A stretch of 61,039 nt of DNA from Akkermansia sp. (GTDB taxonomy: Bacteria; Verrucomicrobiota; Verrucomicrobiia; Verrucomicrobiales; Akkermansiaceae): positions 1 to 61,039 of the forward strand of contig JAFXCP010000032.1 in assembly GCA_017521405.1 (NCBI GenBank), given 5' to 3'. The translations under genes and the position numbers were made by a program. Below the pieces are notes generated by a model. That model was not told the origin of the DNA, did no database searches, and worked only from the letters and a program-made list of their open reading frames with translations. Position 1 is the first letter of the stretch, and each line of letters starts with the position of its first letter. Below, in pieces: positions 15,414-24,340 of the stretch.

Positions 15414-16355
15414 TTAGGAGAAAAGCTCCCGCAGGTAGCGGAGGTAATCCCGCCGGGCATCCTCCGGAGCCAAGGCACGGGTGGGCTTTTGGTAGCCCTC
15501 CTGCTGAGCGGGCTCGCCTGTTTCCTCCTCCTCGTCAAAATCCTCATCCGGCCAGGAGAGTTCCATCTCCGGGAAGGCCGGGCGCACACGGCGGGCGCGC
15601 ACCACGAGGTTTTGCACGCCTTTTTGATTGCCGAGAGCCACTTTCCCGGCTCGGCGGGCAGTGAGGATGCGGTTCCGGGGGTTATAACACAGCACCTGTT
15701 CGCAGGCCATTTGCTGGGCAAGTGCCTGAAGGGTGCCATTATCGACATTGTCTTTTCCGCAGCCCAATTTATCTGCCAGCACGGCGGCGGCAAAGGGAGT
15801 CATCTCGAATGGGCCGGTAACGCCCACGGCATCCACACGACCGCCCAGCAGCGGAGTCACGATGTCCACCCCGCTTTTTTTCGTGGTTTTCCAAAGCAAT
15901 GTGGCGGATTTGGTATTGTACTTCTCGATGTAGAAATACTCCTCCGCCAGCAGGTATGCAATGGCTTGCAGCGGGGAAACGCCTATGGCTTTCTTAGCCT
16001 CCTCCTGTAATTCGGAGATGAGCCCTTCGTTCAACACAATGGCCACGGGTTGCTCGTTCCCTTCCATTTCCTGCATCACGGGGTCTTCCACCTCCAGAAT
16101 ATCTGCCAAGCGCGTGGCCATATCGGATACGGAGCCTTCGGCTTCCTCTTCACCGGCCAGCACAAAAGCACCCACTTCCTCCCCCTTGTACATGAGTACC
16201 ACGGCTTTCCACCCGCCTTCCAGGGAGAGGCAAATGGCATCTCCCTGCTTGCGGGTACCTTCGAAAGTGCTGAGGACGTCCTCCGCCGAGATGGCGAAGG
16301 CTGTTCCCACAGCGCTGAGGGCAAGCAAGAGGAGGGAGATAATGCAGCGAATCAT
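15414..16355 (-). CDS. secreted protein of unknown function
   Basis: 313 residues with a signal peptide (about 1-21, ending AFA). I do not recognise a family. Visible features are an N-terminal alpha/beta stretch, a central region with YLLAEEYFYIEKYNTKSATL, one GGRVDAVGVTG turn, several Cys (ADKLGCGK, QQMACEQVLCYN), and an acidic C-terminal tail (WPDEDFDEEEETGEP) before a basic end. It is the last of three genes on this strand, 27 bp after the NahK-like kinase, and its start context suggests cotranscription. Confidence 0.7.
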   Translation of the reverse strand: MIRCIISLLLLALSAVGTAFAISAEDVLSTFEGTRKQGDAICLSLEGGWKAVVLMYKGEEVGAFVLAGEEEAEGSVSDMATRLADILEVEDPVMQEMEGNEQPVAIVLNEGLISELQEEAKKAIGVSPLQAIAYLLAEEYFYIEKYNTKSATLLWKTTKKSGVDIVTPLLGGRVDAVGVTGPFEMTPFAAAVLADKLGCGKDNVDNGTLQALAQQMACEQVLCYNPRNRILTARRAGKVALGNQKGVQNLVVRARRVRPAFPEMELSWPDEDFDEEEETGEPAQQEGYQKPTRALAPEDARRDYLRYLRELFS

Positions 16356-16382
16356 AGGGCTTTGAGAAGAGGGGGGAGGGGC

Positions 16383-17525
16383 TTACTTGTAAGATTTCAT
16401 CAGGCGGCGGATATAGCGCTGCATGGCCGGCAATTTCTTTTCGATGCTCTGTGCCAGTTTGAATTGGTTGCGGGCACGGATGAGGTTATGCTCCGGCTTT
16501 TCCACGCGGAAATAGCGGTCGCCATCCAAATAATCCGTCAGGAAGCGCATACCGATTTCCACGGTGATGAGCCAGCCGGCAAAGGCAAGATTCTCCACTT
16601 CTGCCGGGCAGAGGAAATCGTGCGCGGCATCCAGATACCCCTCCGCAAGTGATTCGAAGAAGGGCATTTGCATGTATACTTGGGAGAGGTCTTCCTCGTC
16701 CTCCTCGGCCATGCAGGTGGCCGTGCGCACCATATCCCCGAAATCGTACAGAGCCAAACCGGGCATCACTGTATCCAAATCGATAACGCAGACGGCATCA
16801 TCCGTTTCCTCATCCAGCATCACGTTATTGATTTTGGTATCGTTGTGCGTAATGCGGGTGGGCAGCTCCCCACGCTGCTGCATATCAATCAAACGGCTAT
16901 ACTTATCCTCCCAGCCGCGAAGCAGCTCCAGCTCTTTTTCGCACCGGGCACGGCGGCCCATCACATCGGCCTCGGCACTGGCAAGGAGGTTGGCATAGCG
17001 TTTCGGGGTGTTGTGGAAATCCGGGATGGATTCTTTAATATCCTCCGGATTCATATCGCAAATAAGCTCTTGGAAGGAGCCGAAGGCATAGCCGGCTTGG
17101 TAAGCCTGGCGTGTGTTTTCCACCACATCGTAGGTATGGGTGGATTCAATGTTGTTGTAGCAGCGCCACATGCCGCCCTCCTCCGGGAGGTTAATGTAGT
17201 TGCGGCCACCACGGGCAGGATAGAGGGTGAGGGTTTGCCCTGCGGCATATTGGCGGCGGCGCAGCAGCTTCCACGTAATGTGGCGGGTTACTTTCTCCAC
17301 ATTGCGCATTACCTGTGCGGGGTCTTTGAACACGTAGTCGTTAATACGCTGGAGAATGTAGCGCTCCTCGCGGCCATCCTCGTCCCTATAGCAGGCTCGA
17401 TAGGTGGTGTTAATGTGACCATTGCACAACTCCTCGCCATAGAGGAACTCCCCGCTAATGGCGAATTGATTGCCGATACGGGCAATTCTCTCCGCCACCG
17501 GGCCGGTGGTATGCTTTGTAATCAT
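16383..17525 (-). CDS. nahK: N-acetylhexosamine 1-kinase-like phosphotransferase
   Basis: A 380-residue cytoplasmic kinase of the aminoglycoside-phosphotransferase fold. GHINTTYRA is the nucleotide-binding loop, the catalytic loop is ITHNDTKINNVMLDEE (about residue 223), and the metal-binding Asp is in CVIDLDTVMPGLALYDFGD. These match NahK, which phosphorylates GlcNAc/GalNAc at C1 in mucin and milk-glycan salvage. No lacto-N-biose phosphorylase or uridylyltransferase lies next to it, so the pathway is split. Its neighbours are two exported proteins of unknown role. Confidence 0.82.
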   Translation of the reverse strand: MITKHTTGPVAERIARIGNQFAISGEFLYGEELCNGHINTTYRACYRDEDGREERYILQRINDYVFKDPAQVMRNVEKVTRHITWKLLRRRQYAAGQTLTLYPARGGRNYINLPEEGGMWRCYNNIESTHTYDVVENTRQAYQAGYAFGSFQELICDMNPEDIKESIPDFHNTPKRYANLLASAEADVMGRRARCEKELELLRGWEDKYSRLIDMQQRGELPTRITHNDTKINNVMLDEETDDAVCVIDLDTVMPGLALYDFGDMVRTATCMAEEDEEDLSQVYMQMPFFESLAEGYLDAAHDFLCPAEVENLAFAGWLITVEIGMRFLTDYLDGDRYFRVEKPEHNLIRARNQFKLAQSIEKKLPAMQRYIRRLMKSYK

Positions 17526-17578
17526 GGCTCTTGCAGGATAGTAAGAAAGAGAGAGAAAGGGGGGCTATACCTGCTCGC

Positions 17579-18412
17579 TCAGCGCCCCTTGCGAGCAGGG
17601 GCAGCACCGCCGCCGGACGGGCTGCTCTTCTTATCTGCCGGCAGTTGGATGGGCATGAACTTGGGCGCGTTGCGAGTGGTATCCTTCACCACTATGGTAA
17701 TCTGGGACTGGCGGTCGGACACAACAAAGGTGGAAGCCTTGAGGCGTTTCAGCTCTTTGCTGCCGGGCTCTGCATAAGAGAGGAGGAAGGAAACCTTCTC
17801 GCCATTCTTCTCGCCCTTGAAGGACCAGGAGTTCTTATCCGTCACGCCCTCACTAGAGTGGAACACGCCGATGGTGCTGACCTCTTTATCCTTGAAATCC
17901 CCGGATTTAGAGACGGCCATTTGCAGCGGGTAGGAGGAGAAGTTAATCACATGCACCCCTTTGCGCGGGAAATTGCCCTCGTTCACAAAGATGGTGCGGG
18001 GCTTACCCGTGCCGGGTACAAGAATGCCCACATGGCGACCGGAGCCGGGGGCATCCTCAACCACCAAGTAGGGAGGCGGCAATTTTTTAGCTTTCGCGCC
18101 CTTATCTCCCGCATCCTCCTTGGGGCTGGGGTCCTTATCCCAGAAGCGGATAACGCCATTGATGGGGCGCACCCGTGCGCTGGGTACACGGCTACCCACG
18201 TTAATCTTGCGGAATTCCTTACCATCCTGATAATACAGGGGGGAGGGAACCGTGCCGCCGGAAGGGGCGCATACTACAAAACGGATACCGGTGCGGGCCT
18301 CCGCCTGCTCACCGGCAGCGGCTGCTCCACCGGCAGCACGAGCGGAACGGCTCTGGGCACACAAGGGCATGGCCAGCACGGAGGCCATAAGGAGAATGGG
18401 CAGAATCTTCAT
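17579..18412 (-). CDS. secreted protein of unknown function
   Basis: 277 residues from MKILPILLMASVLAMPLCAQ, a clear signal peptide; an in-frame ATG 41 codons upstream is rejected because it would precede that peptide. After an Ala-rich linker come beta-rich segments (IRFVVCAPSGGTVPSPLYYQDG, RVRPINGVIRFWDKD) and a Lys/Pro-rich C-terminus ending GGAAPARKGR. No catalytic motif is recognised. It leads a three-gene unit with the NahK-like kinase. Confidence 0.7.
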   Translation of the reverse strand: MKILPILLMASVLAMPLCAQSRSARAAGGAAAAGEQAEARTGIRFVVCAPSGGTVPSPLYYQDGKEFRKINVGSRVPSARVRPINGVIRFWDKDPSPKEDAGDKGAKAKKLPPPYLVVEDAPGSGRHVGILVPGTGKPRTIFVNEGNFPRKGVHVINFSSYPLQMAVSKSGDFKDKEVSTIGVFHSSEGVTDKNSWSFKGEKNGEKVSFLLSYAEPGSKELKRLKASTFVVSDRQSQITIVVKDTTRNAPKFMPIQLPADKKSSPSGGGAAPARKGR

Positions 18413-18587
18413 AAAACAACAAATAAGAGTACGGGAAGATAGTATATCACCCGCCTTACCAAAGCAAGCAGAAAATGGCTCCGTGCCTTTGTCGGCAGTG
18501 GAAAATTCCCCTCCCTGCGCCCCGGAATGCCACATTTACGCTTTTCCTTAACAGCTATCCCGTGTTACTATCTTTGCCGATAAAACC

Positions 18588-19478
18588 ATGCCCAGTATCT
18601 TCCTCCTCTTTGGCGGCAGCGGCCGCACCGGTCAAATAACGGCTCGCGCCGCTACCCGCGCGGGCTACCAGCTGCTGGCTCCCTCCCATGTGGAATGCCC
18701 CTTGGAGGATGCGGAAGCCGTATCGGACCTCGTGCTGCACAGTAAGGCGGCCGTGGTGGTAAACTGTGCGGCTATCAGCGGGCTGGAGGCCTGCGCCGCT
18801 AATCCCCTGCAAGCCCATTTGGTGAATGCTGTGGCACCGGCAGCCATGGCCTTAGCCTGCCGCCACACGGGAGCGCGCTTCATCCACCTCTCCACGGATT
18901 ATGTGCTGGATGGCCGCCGCGCCGGGTTGAAAAACGAATCCGCCAAGTGCCGCCCCGCCGGCTGGTATGCCGAGAGTAAGCGGGAGGGGGAGCTGGAAGT
19001 GCTGGAGGCACTGCCGGAGGCACTGGTGGCCCGCGTTTCCTGGATATGCGGGAACCCGGCGCGCCCCGCATTTGTGGAGCAGGCACTGGCGCGTGCCCTG
19101 CGCGGGGAGCCGCTGGCTGCCGTGGCGGATAAGTACTCCCTGCCCACGGATGCGGAGGATATTGCCCGGGTTCTGCTTTCTCTGGCGGAGGGGGAGGCGC
19201 ACGGCATTCTGCACCTTTGTTCCCTCGGGGAGCCATGCAGCTGGTGGGAATGCGCCCACACTGCCTTGCAGGAGGCCGTGGCCTGCGGAACCCTGCCGGC
19301 CATGCCTCCCTTGGTTCGGCAGGAGCTGGATAAAGTGCCTTTCTTCCGCGAGCCGCGCCCCCGCCATACGGCTATGGATGCCACGCGACTCTTCACAATG
19401 GGTATCCCCATGCCCACGGCCGATGAGTGCGTACGGCGGGTGGCACGCCGTTTTCTTGCCGCACTCACCGGGTGCTAA
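18588..19478 (+). CDS. RmlD-like sugar-nucleotide reductase (SDR family)
   Basis: 296 residues of the dTDP-4-dehydrorhamnose reductase type. The NAD(P)-binding motif FGGSGRTGQ is at the N-terminus, VVVNCAAISGLEAC matches the NCAAxTxVDxAE motif loosely, HLSTDYVLDG carries the catalytic Ser/Thr, and YAESKREGE gives the YxxxK pair. The family makes dTDP-rhamnose or related activated sugars. No rmlABC genes are near and the VDxAE motif is degenerate, so the real substrate may differ. It lacks an obvious operon partner. Confidence 0.75.
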   Translation: MPSIFLLFGGSGRTGQITARAATRAGYQLLAPSHVECPLEDAEAVSDLVLHSKAAVVVNCAAISGLEACAANPLQAHLVNAVAPAAMALACRHTGARFIHLSTDYVLDGRRAGLKNESAKCRPAGWYAESKREGELEVLEALPEALVARVSWICGNPARPAFVEQALARALRGEPLAAVADKYSLPTDAEDIARVLLSLAEGEAHGILHLCSLGEPCSWWECAHTALQEAVACGTLPAMPPLVRQELDKVPFFREPRPRHTAMDATRLFTMGIPMPTADECVRRVARRFLAALTGC

Positions 19479-19509
19479 TGCTTGCGCCGCCACCAAAGGT
19501 ATTTTTTTC

Positions 19510-19537
19510 TTGCCCGAAATCCGGCGCATGTTAGAAT
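19510..19537 (+). promoter_or_regulatory. promoter with +1 at the ATG of the SecD head-like gene
   Basis: TTGCCC (19510-19515), 16 bp, TAGAAT (19532-19537), then six bases to the ATG at 19544. Confidence 0.5.
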
Positions 19538-19543
19538 GTAAAC

Positions 19544-20464
19544 ATGTCGCTGCTTACACTGCTTCTCTCCTTGCTTACAAGCCTGTTACCCGTGGCGGAC
19601 CAGCTCCGGGGAGAGGCGGAATCCGCAGCACCGCCCGAGCTGCCGGAGCGAGAGCTGGTGCTGGAGCTGCTGCCCGATGCCGCCCCCATGAATGGGCGCG
19701 AGGAGGAACTCATGCATGCAGCCATTATCCAGCGTTGCGAGGATGTGGGGCTGCGGGGGCTACGCCTCCGCCAAGAGGGGAAGCTCTTCCGCCTCCATGT
19801 GCGGAATGGTCTTATCCCCACCATGGAGGAGTATACGGATACGCTGGATGATTTGGAATATACCCTGAATGCCCGCACCACACTGCGTTTGCTGCGGGTA
19901 CATCCGGATTCCGGGCAGTTGGTGCAGGATGCCGCTTTGCAACAGGCCTTGGTCGAGTACGAGAAGGCCATGGTGGCTTATGAGGATGGACACGATGCGA
20001 ATACCCCACGGCCTTCCCTGCCGCCTCTGCCCGCGCGCCTCAATGGGTATATGCTGGCGGAATGGCGCAAGATGAATGGGGAGGATAGCGCCTGCGTGTT
20101 TGAATACTTAGTAGTGCAACACCCGGAGTTCGCCCGCAGGGAGGGCATTCTGATTACGGAGGAGATGGTGCGCCGCTGCCGCCCGGATTCCTCCCGCCCG
20201 CATTGTGTGGAGGTGCAGCTCTCCCACCGGGGAGCGCACACGATGGAACGCCTTACCTCCCCCATGCACATGGGAAAACAGCGCCTCGCCATCATTATTA
20301 ACGGTACGGTTACCTGCGCCCCCATTATCCATACCCCACTTAGCGATGAGTTCACCATCTCCGGGTTAAGCCGGGAGGAGATTGACCAACTCGCAGCCGG
20401 TTTGGCACTGCCGCTGCCGCGCCCGGTAAAGGTGCAGCGCAAAGCCACCGCCTCCGGCATCTGA
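19544..20464 (+). CDS. stand-alone SecD periplasmic-head-like protein
   Basis: 306 residues with an N-terminal hydrophobic signal (about 1-17). The rest mirrors the periplasmic P1 region of the SecDF encoded next door. Shared elements are a Tyr/Ala/Glu-rich insert (VEYEKAMVAYED here, MAYEEKLAAYEA in SecDF), a Pro-rich PSLPPLPARLNGYM/PRIPSKFGLNDYM segment, EYLVVQ/EYMVLQ, and GKQRLAIIINGTVTCAPII/GRDRLAVVLNNQIKCAPVV. It has no other membrane segments. It could be a detached duplicate that helps SecDF capture substrates. Function is inferred only from this likeness. Confidence 0.75.
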   Translation: MSLLTLLLSLLTSLLPVADQLRGEAESAAPPELPERELVLELLPDAAPMNGREEELMHAAIIQRCEDVGLRGLRLRQEGKLFRLHVRNGLIPTMEEYTDTLDDLEYTLNARTTLRLLRVHPDSGQLVQDAALQQALVEYEKAMVAYEDGHDANTPRPSLPPLPARLNGYMLAEWRKMNGEDSACVFEYLVVQHPEFARREGILITEEMVRRCRPDSSRPHCVEVQLSHRGAHTMERLTSPMHMGKQRLAIIINGTVTCAPIIHTPLSDEFTISGLSREEIDQLAAGLALPLPRPVKVQRKATASGI

Positions 20465-20542
20465 TTTTTCCGGAGGGAGTATATTACCCGGATGACGTGT
20501 TGTGTACTTGACGCGGTGTGAAAAACTGGCAGAATGAGCGGG

Positions 20543-20548
20543 TATAAT
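20543..20548 (+). promoter_or_regulatory. TATAAT -10 box of secDF; fixes its start codon
   Basis: A perfect TATAAT lies between two in-frame ATGs (20534 and 20564). Transcripts starting about 20555 can only use ATG 20564. No good -35 is seen at 17 bp; a TTGACG farther upstream pairs better with CAGAAT. Confidence 0.45.
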
Positions 20549-20563
20549 CATCCGCACACGTTC

Positions 20564-23092
20564 ATGTTCCAGTTTTTACAGAATATCATCCACTCTCCGG
20601 CCTTTTACTTCTGCACAGGCATTCTGCTCATTGTCCTGTTTTTCTGGTACTTGGCAGCGGAGCAGGACAAGGTAAAACGCAATGCCGGCACCTTCTTCAT
20701 TGTGGGGCTTTCGGCCTTTTCGCTGCTCTCCCTGTTCCTGAACGGCATGCACTATGGTATTGATATTCGCGGTGGTGTGGAGCTTACACTGGAGGTGCAG
20801 CCCAAGATGGATGACCACGGCTCCATGGTACCCCCCACGGAGGAGGATATGCAGCAGGCCTGCGATATTCTTAATGAACGTTTGAATGCCACCGGCACCA
20901 GCGAAGTGCAAATCCTCCACTCCGGGAATAAAATCCTTATCCAAATCCCCCAGCAGGATGCTGACCCCGATAAGAATAAGGAAAAACTGGATGCCATGGT
21001 GAAAATGCTCACCAAGATGGCCAAGCTGGAACTCCTCTCCGTTTACCAGGGCAGTGAGCATGTGATTGCGGACCCGGACACGCAGGCCGCCATTATGGCT
21101 TACGAGGAGAAACTGGCTGCTTACGAGGCAGCCGTGGCTCGCGAGGATAAGAGTGCCCGCAAGCCGGCCATGCCCCGCATTCCCTCCAAATTCGGGTTGA
21201 ATGATTACATGATTCTGCCCTATCCCCACATTAACGAGGAGACGGGCCAGCCGGAGCTGGACCGCCACGGCCGCCAGATTGTGGAGTACATGGTACTGCA
21301 AAAACCCTATGCCGCCATGCAGAGGGATGTGTACATTACCGGTAAGGAAGTTTCCCGCGCCCAGCCGGATTATGTGCGTAAGGGCTATGTGGATGTGGTG
21401 CTTAACCGCACAGGTGCTGACCGCATGGGACGCCTTACGGGTTCCATGCAAATCGGCCGCGACCGCCTGGCCGTGGTACTCAATAACCAAATTAAGTGCG
21501 CCCCGGTGGTGCAGGCTGTGCTGCATAAGGATTTCAACATCTCCGGCCTGAATGGTAAGGGAGAACCGGAGGATATTTCCAAAGCATTGGCTAACCCCCT
21601 CTCCAGCGATTTGAAGGTGGAAGGCCGCAAGGATGTATCCGCCCAGTTGGGGCAGAGTGCTCTGGAGCAAAGCGGCGTGGCCGGTATGGTAGGTTTGGCT
21701 GGCATTTTCCTGTTCTGCTATTGGTACTACCGCTCCGCCGGTATGGTGGCCATGGTGGGTCTTACCTTCAATGCAATTGCCCTGCTGGGGCTGATGAGCC
21801 TGTTCGGCTTTGTGCTTACCCTGCCGGGTATTGCCGGTATTGTGCTGACGATGGGCGTGGCTATTGATGCGAACGTGCTTATTTATGAACGTATGCGCGA
21901 GGAACGCAAACAGGGGCGCCCCTTCATCATCTGCCTGCGAAATGCGTACGAAAAAGCCTTCTCCGCCATTTGGGACTCTAACATTACCTCCCTCATCACG
22001 GCGGTTATTCTGTTCTGGATTGCCAGCGGCTCCATCAAGGGCTTTGCCGTAACCACGAGTGTAGGTATCATCACCTCCCTCATCGGTGCCGTGGTGGTTA
22101 CTCGCGTGCTTTTCTTCTGGGCGGAGCATATCGGTTTGTTGAAGGAGTTTACCTTCTCCCGAGCCCCCTTCGAGGACAGCAAATTTGACTTTATGAAGTA
22201 CCGCCGCCCGGCGATGATTGCCTCTGCGCTCATTCTCCTGCTGGCTTCCGCCTATTGCCTCTTCATCCGAGGGGAAAAATCTCTGGGTATCGACTTCGTG
22301 GGCGGTTCCACCTCCACCTATGTGGTACCGGCCGATAGCCTGCTGGACTATAAGCAGGTGGAAAATACGGTGAACAGCATGACTCTTTCCAAGGTACCCA
22401 CCGTGCAGGAATTCTCCAGTGCCACGGACCGCAGCATCAAAATCCGCTGCGCTAATAAGGAGGAAGCCCTTGCCATCGATACCCAACTGCGTACCGCCGT
22501 GCCCCATATGAAGGAGCTGGAAGCTCCCTCCGTGGAAGAGGTGAGTGCCTCCCTCGGCTCCGCCTTCTTCAAAACGGCTTGCCTGGCTCTGCTGGTCGGT
22601 ATGCTCGGCATCACGATTTATCTGGCCATCCGCTTCGAATGGTCCTTCGCCATGGGCGCACTCGTCTCCACCGCGCACGACGTACTGGCCATCATCGTAC
22701 TCGTCATCGTCATGGGCACAGAGCTGAGCATCATCCACATTGGTGCCTTCCTCACCGTGGCAGGTTACTCCATTAACGATACCATCGTGATTTTCGACCG
22801 CATTCGCGAACGCCTTCGCATAGCGGACGATAAGGAACACTTGGAGGATATTATGAACCAAGCCATCAACGAGACACTCTCCCGCACGCTGCTTACCTCC
22901 GGCTCCACGATTGCGGCTCTGGTGGCCTTGCTGGCACTGGGTGGGCCCTCCATGTGGGATTTCTCCATCACCATGTTGCTGGGTATCTTCGTGGGCACGT
23001 ACTCCTCCATCTACATTGCCTCCCCGGTAGTGCTGTACTTCTCCCGCAAGAACGATCTTCGCAAGGAAATTCAGGAAGCGGAGGAAGCCTAA
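20564..23092 (+). CDS. secDF: protein translocase subunit SecDF (fused)
   Basis: 842 residues from MFQFLQNIIHS; the ATG ten codons upstream lies on or before the -10 box. The SecD half has the first membrane helix, DIRGGVELTLEV, the periplasmic P1 head, and a five-helix core with GVAIDANVLIYERMREE. The SecF half has GIDFVGG and GYSINDTIVIFDRIRERLR. The fusion uses the proton gradient to pull exported proteins through SecYEG. A Lys/Glu-rich insert (about residues 178-210) is shared with the neighbouring head-like protein. YajC is not adjacent. Confidence 0.97.
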   Translation: MFQFLQNIIHSPAFYFCTGILLIVLFFWYLAAEQDKVKRNAGTFFIVGLSAFSLLSLFLNGMHYGIDIRGGVELTLEVQPKMDDHGSMVPPTEEDMQQACDILNERLNATGTSEVQILHSGNKILIQIPQQDADPDKNKEKLDAMVKMLTKMAKLELLSVYQGSEHVIADPDTQAAIMAYEEKLAAYEAAVAREDKSARKPAMPRIPSKFGLNDYMILPYPHINEETGQPELDRHGRQIVEYMVLQKPYAAMQRDVYITGKEVSRAQPDYVRKGYVDVVLNRTGADRMGRLTGSMQIGRDRLAVVLNNQIKCAPVVQAVLHKDFNISGLNGKGEPEDISKALANPLSSDLKVEGRKDVSAQLGQSALEQSGVAGMVGLAGIFLFCYWYYRSAGMVAMVGLTFNAIALLGLMSLFGFVLTLPGIAGIVLTMGVAIDANVLIYERMREERKQGRPFIICLRNAYEKAFSAIWDSNITSLITAVILFWIASGSIKGFAVTTSVGIITSLIGAVVVTRVLFFWAEHIGLLKEFTFSRAPFEDSKFDFMKYRRPAMIASALILLLASAYCLFIRGEKSLGIDFVGGSTSTYVVPADSLLDYKQVENTVNSMTLSKVPTVQEFSSATDRSIKIRCANKEEALAIDTQLRTAVPHMKELEAPSVEEVSASLGSAFFKTACLALLVGMLGITIYLAIRFEWSFAMGALVSTAHDVLAIIVLVIVMGTELSIIHIGAFLTVAGYSINDTIVIFDRIRERLRIADDKEHLEDIMNQAINETLSRTLLTSGSTIAALVALLALGGPSMWDFSITMLLGIFVGTYSSIYIASPVVLYFSRKNDLRKEIQEAEEA

Positions 23093-23111
23093 GACCACAG
23101 CCTCTCTCCCC

Positions 23112-23996
23112 ATGCCGCGCCGCCTTCTGCACAGCTTGCTGCTGCTCTGCATTGCAGTGTTCGGGGCGGCGGTATGGGGTTCTATCGACTGCGGCAGTAA
23201 GCTGGCGGAAACCGGGCTTTCGGCAGAGGAAGCCACCCGCCTTCGGCATCTGATTTATTTTCACTTTGGCGTAGCGCAGCTGGCACTGCTGGCCGGCGTA
23301 CTGCTCCTGCGGCACCGGCACCGCCGCTGGAAGCGCTATTACCTGCTCATTAGCTACAACGAGCAGGGCATGGATATAAACCCGCCCGGCATCCGCATGC
23401 CGCGCTGCCATGTATACCGCTGCCACTTGGGCAATTTGCAGCAGGCGGCCTTGCCCCCGGCGGATGCGCCGGTACTGGTGTATCCCATGTTCATGCTCAG
23501 CGGGGCCAGCAGTGGCCGCAAACTGGTGCAACTGCTGGGGGAGGCATACCGCGCCCGTGGCAGCCGCATACCGCGCCTGTTTTACCAGCCGGTGCTGGGA
23601 GCTTCCCCATGGCTGCCGGAAGCGGCAGCAGCTCATTTACGCCCCATGCTGGGACAGCCCGGCACGGGTATTCTGGTGGTAGCGCACGGCAGCACACTGC
23701 CGGAGCCACCGCCGGAACCTGCCTTGTTCTGCCGCCGCCTGCGGGAGCTTCTGCCCGGGGTGGAGGTGGCACTGGGCTATTTCCAGCAGTGCCCGGAAGC
23801 GGCGGAGTCCCTTGCCTCCATGCAGGCACAGCATGTGCTGCTACTTCCTTTCCTGCTTACGGAGGGGCTGCACACCCGCCGCGATTTGCCCACGCCTAAA
23901 CAGGCAGCCGCCTGCGGAAAAATACTTACCCGCCTACCCGTAGTCACCTCCCTGCTGCGGGAGAAAGAGACTGATACCCTCCCCCCCACCGCATGA
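23112..23996 (+). CDS. membrane-anchored CbiX/sirohydrochlorin-chelatase-like protein
   Basis: 294 residues. The N-terminal part has two hydrophobic segments (about 4-24 and 46-66), unlike normal cytoplasmic chelatases. The rest reads as a two-lobed CbiX-type domain. The C-terminal lobe has the metal-site VVAHGS and LLPFLLTEGLHTRRDLP, with both expected His residues. The N-terminal lobe has a matching VLVYPMFMLSGASSGRKL that lacks the His. Such enzymes insert Co, Ni or Fe into tetrapyrroles. No other cobalamin or siroheme gene is here. Its stop overlaps the DUF167 gene (ATGA). Confidence 0.65.
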   Translation: MPRRLLHSLLLLCIAVFGAAVWGSIDCGSKLAETGLSAEEATRLRHLIYFHFGVAQLALLAGVLLLRHRHRRWKRYYLLISYNEQGMDINPPGIRMPRCHVYRCHLGNLQQAALPPADAPVLVYPMFMLSGASSGRKLVQLLGEAYRARGSRIPRLFYQPVLGASPWLPEAAAAHLRPMLGQPGTGILVVAHGSTLPEPPPEPALFCRRLRELLPGVEVALGYFQQCPEAAESLASMQAQHVLLLPFLLTEGLHTRRDLPTPKQAAACGKILTRLPVVTSLLREKETDTLPPTA

Positions 23997-24256
23997 AACT
24001 TGCCCTTAAAGTAACCCCCGGTGCCCGTAAGAATGAGCTTTTAGGCTGGGAGGAGGATTACCCCCAAGTAGGGCGCGTGCTGAAGCTCCGCATTGCCGCG
24101 CCGCCGGTGGAGGGGAAGGCAAACAAGGAGATTGTGGCCTTTCTGGCCAAGTGCCTCTCCCTGCCTAAAAATACCGTGGAATTGGTGCATGGTACCTCCG
24201 GGCGTATCAAGCTCGTTTCCCTCCCGGAGGGTACGGACCTCTCCCCTCTGGGCTAA
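23993..24256 (+). CDS. DUF167/YggU family small protein
   Basis: 87 residues of the UPF0235 family. The signature KLRIAAPPVEGKANKEIVAFLAK (about residues 31-53) and VELVHGTSGRIKLV are typical. The family is near-universal and small, and its biochemical role is unknown. It is translationally coupled to the chelatase-like gene by a 4-bp overlap. Confidence 0.92.
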   Translation: MKLALKVTPGARKNELLGWEEDYPQVGRVLKLRIAAPPVEGKANKEIVAFLAKCLSLPKNTVELVHGTSGRIKLVSLPEGTDLSPLG

Positions 24257-24305
24257 GATAATCTCCCCGCGCATGGGGATAATCCCGCATGGGCGGAATT
24301 AAGCC

Positions 24306-24334
24306 TTGCGGCTGCATGCAGAATCGGGTAAAAT
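24306..24334 (+). promoter_or_regulatory. dnaX promoter, leaderless GTG start
   Basis: TTGCGG (24306-24311), 17 bp, TAAAAT (24329-24334), then six bases to GTG 24341. Confidence 0.6.
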
Positions 24335-24340
24335 GGCGGC

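Noticed and set aside
20576-23236. A long open frame on the minus strand opposite secDF
   Set aside because: It mirrors the codons of secDF, has no family motif and is His/Gly-rich as expected for an antisense frame in GC-rich DNA.
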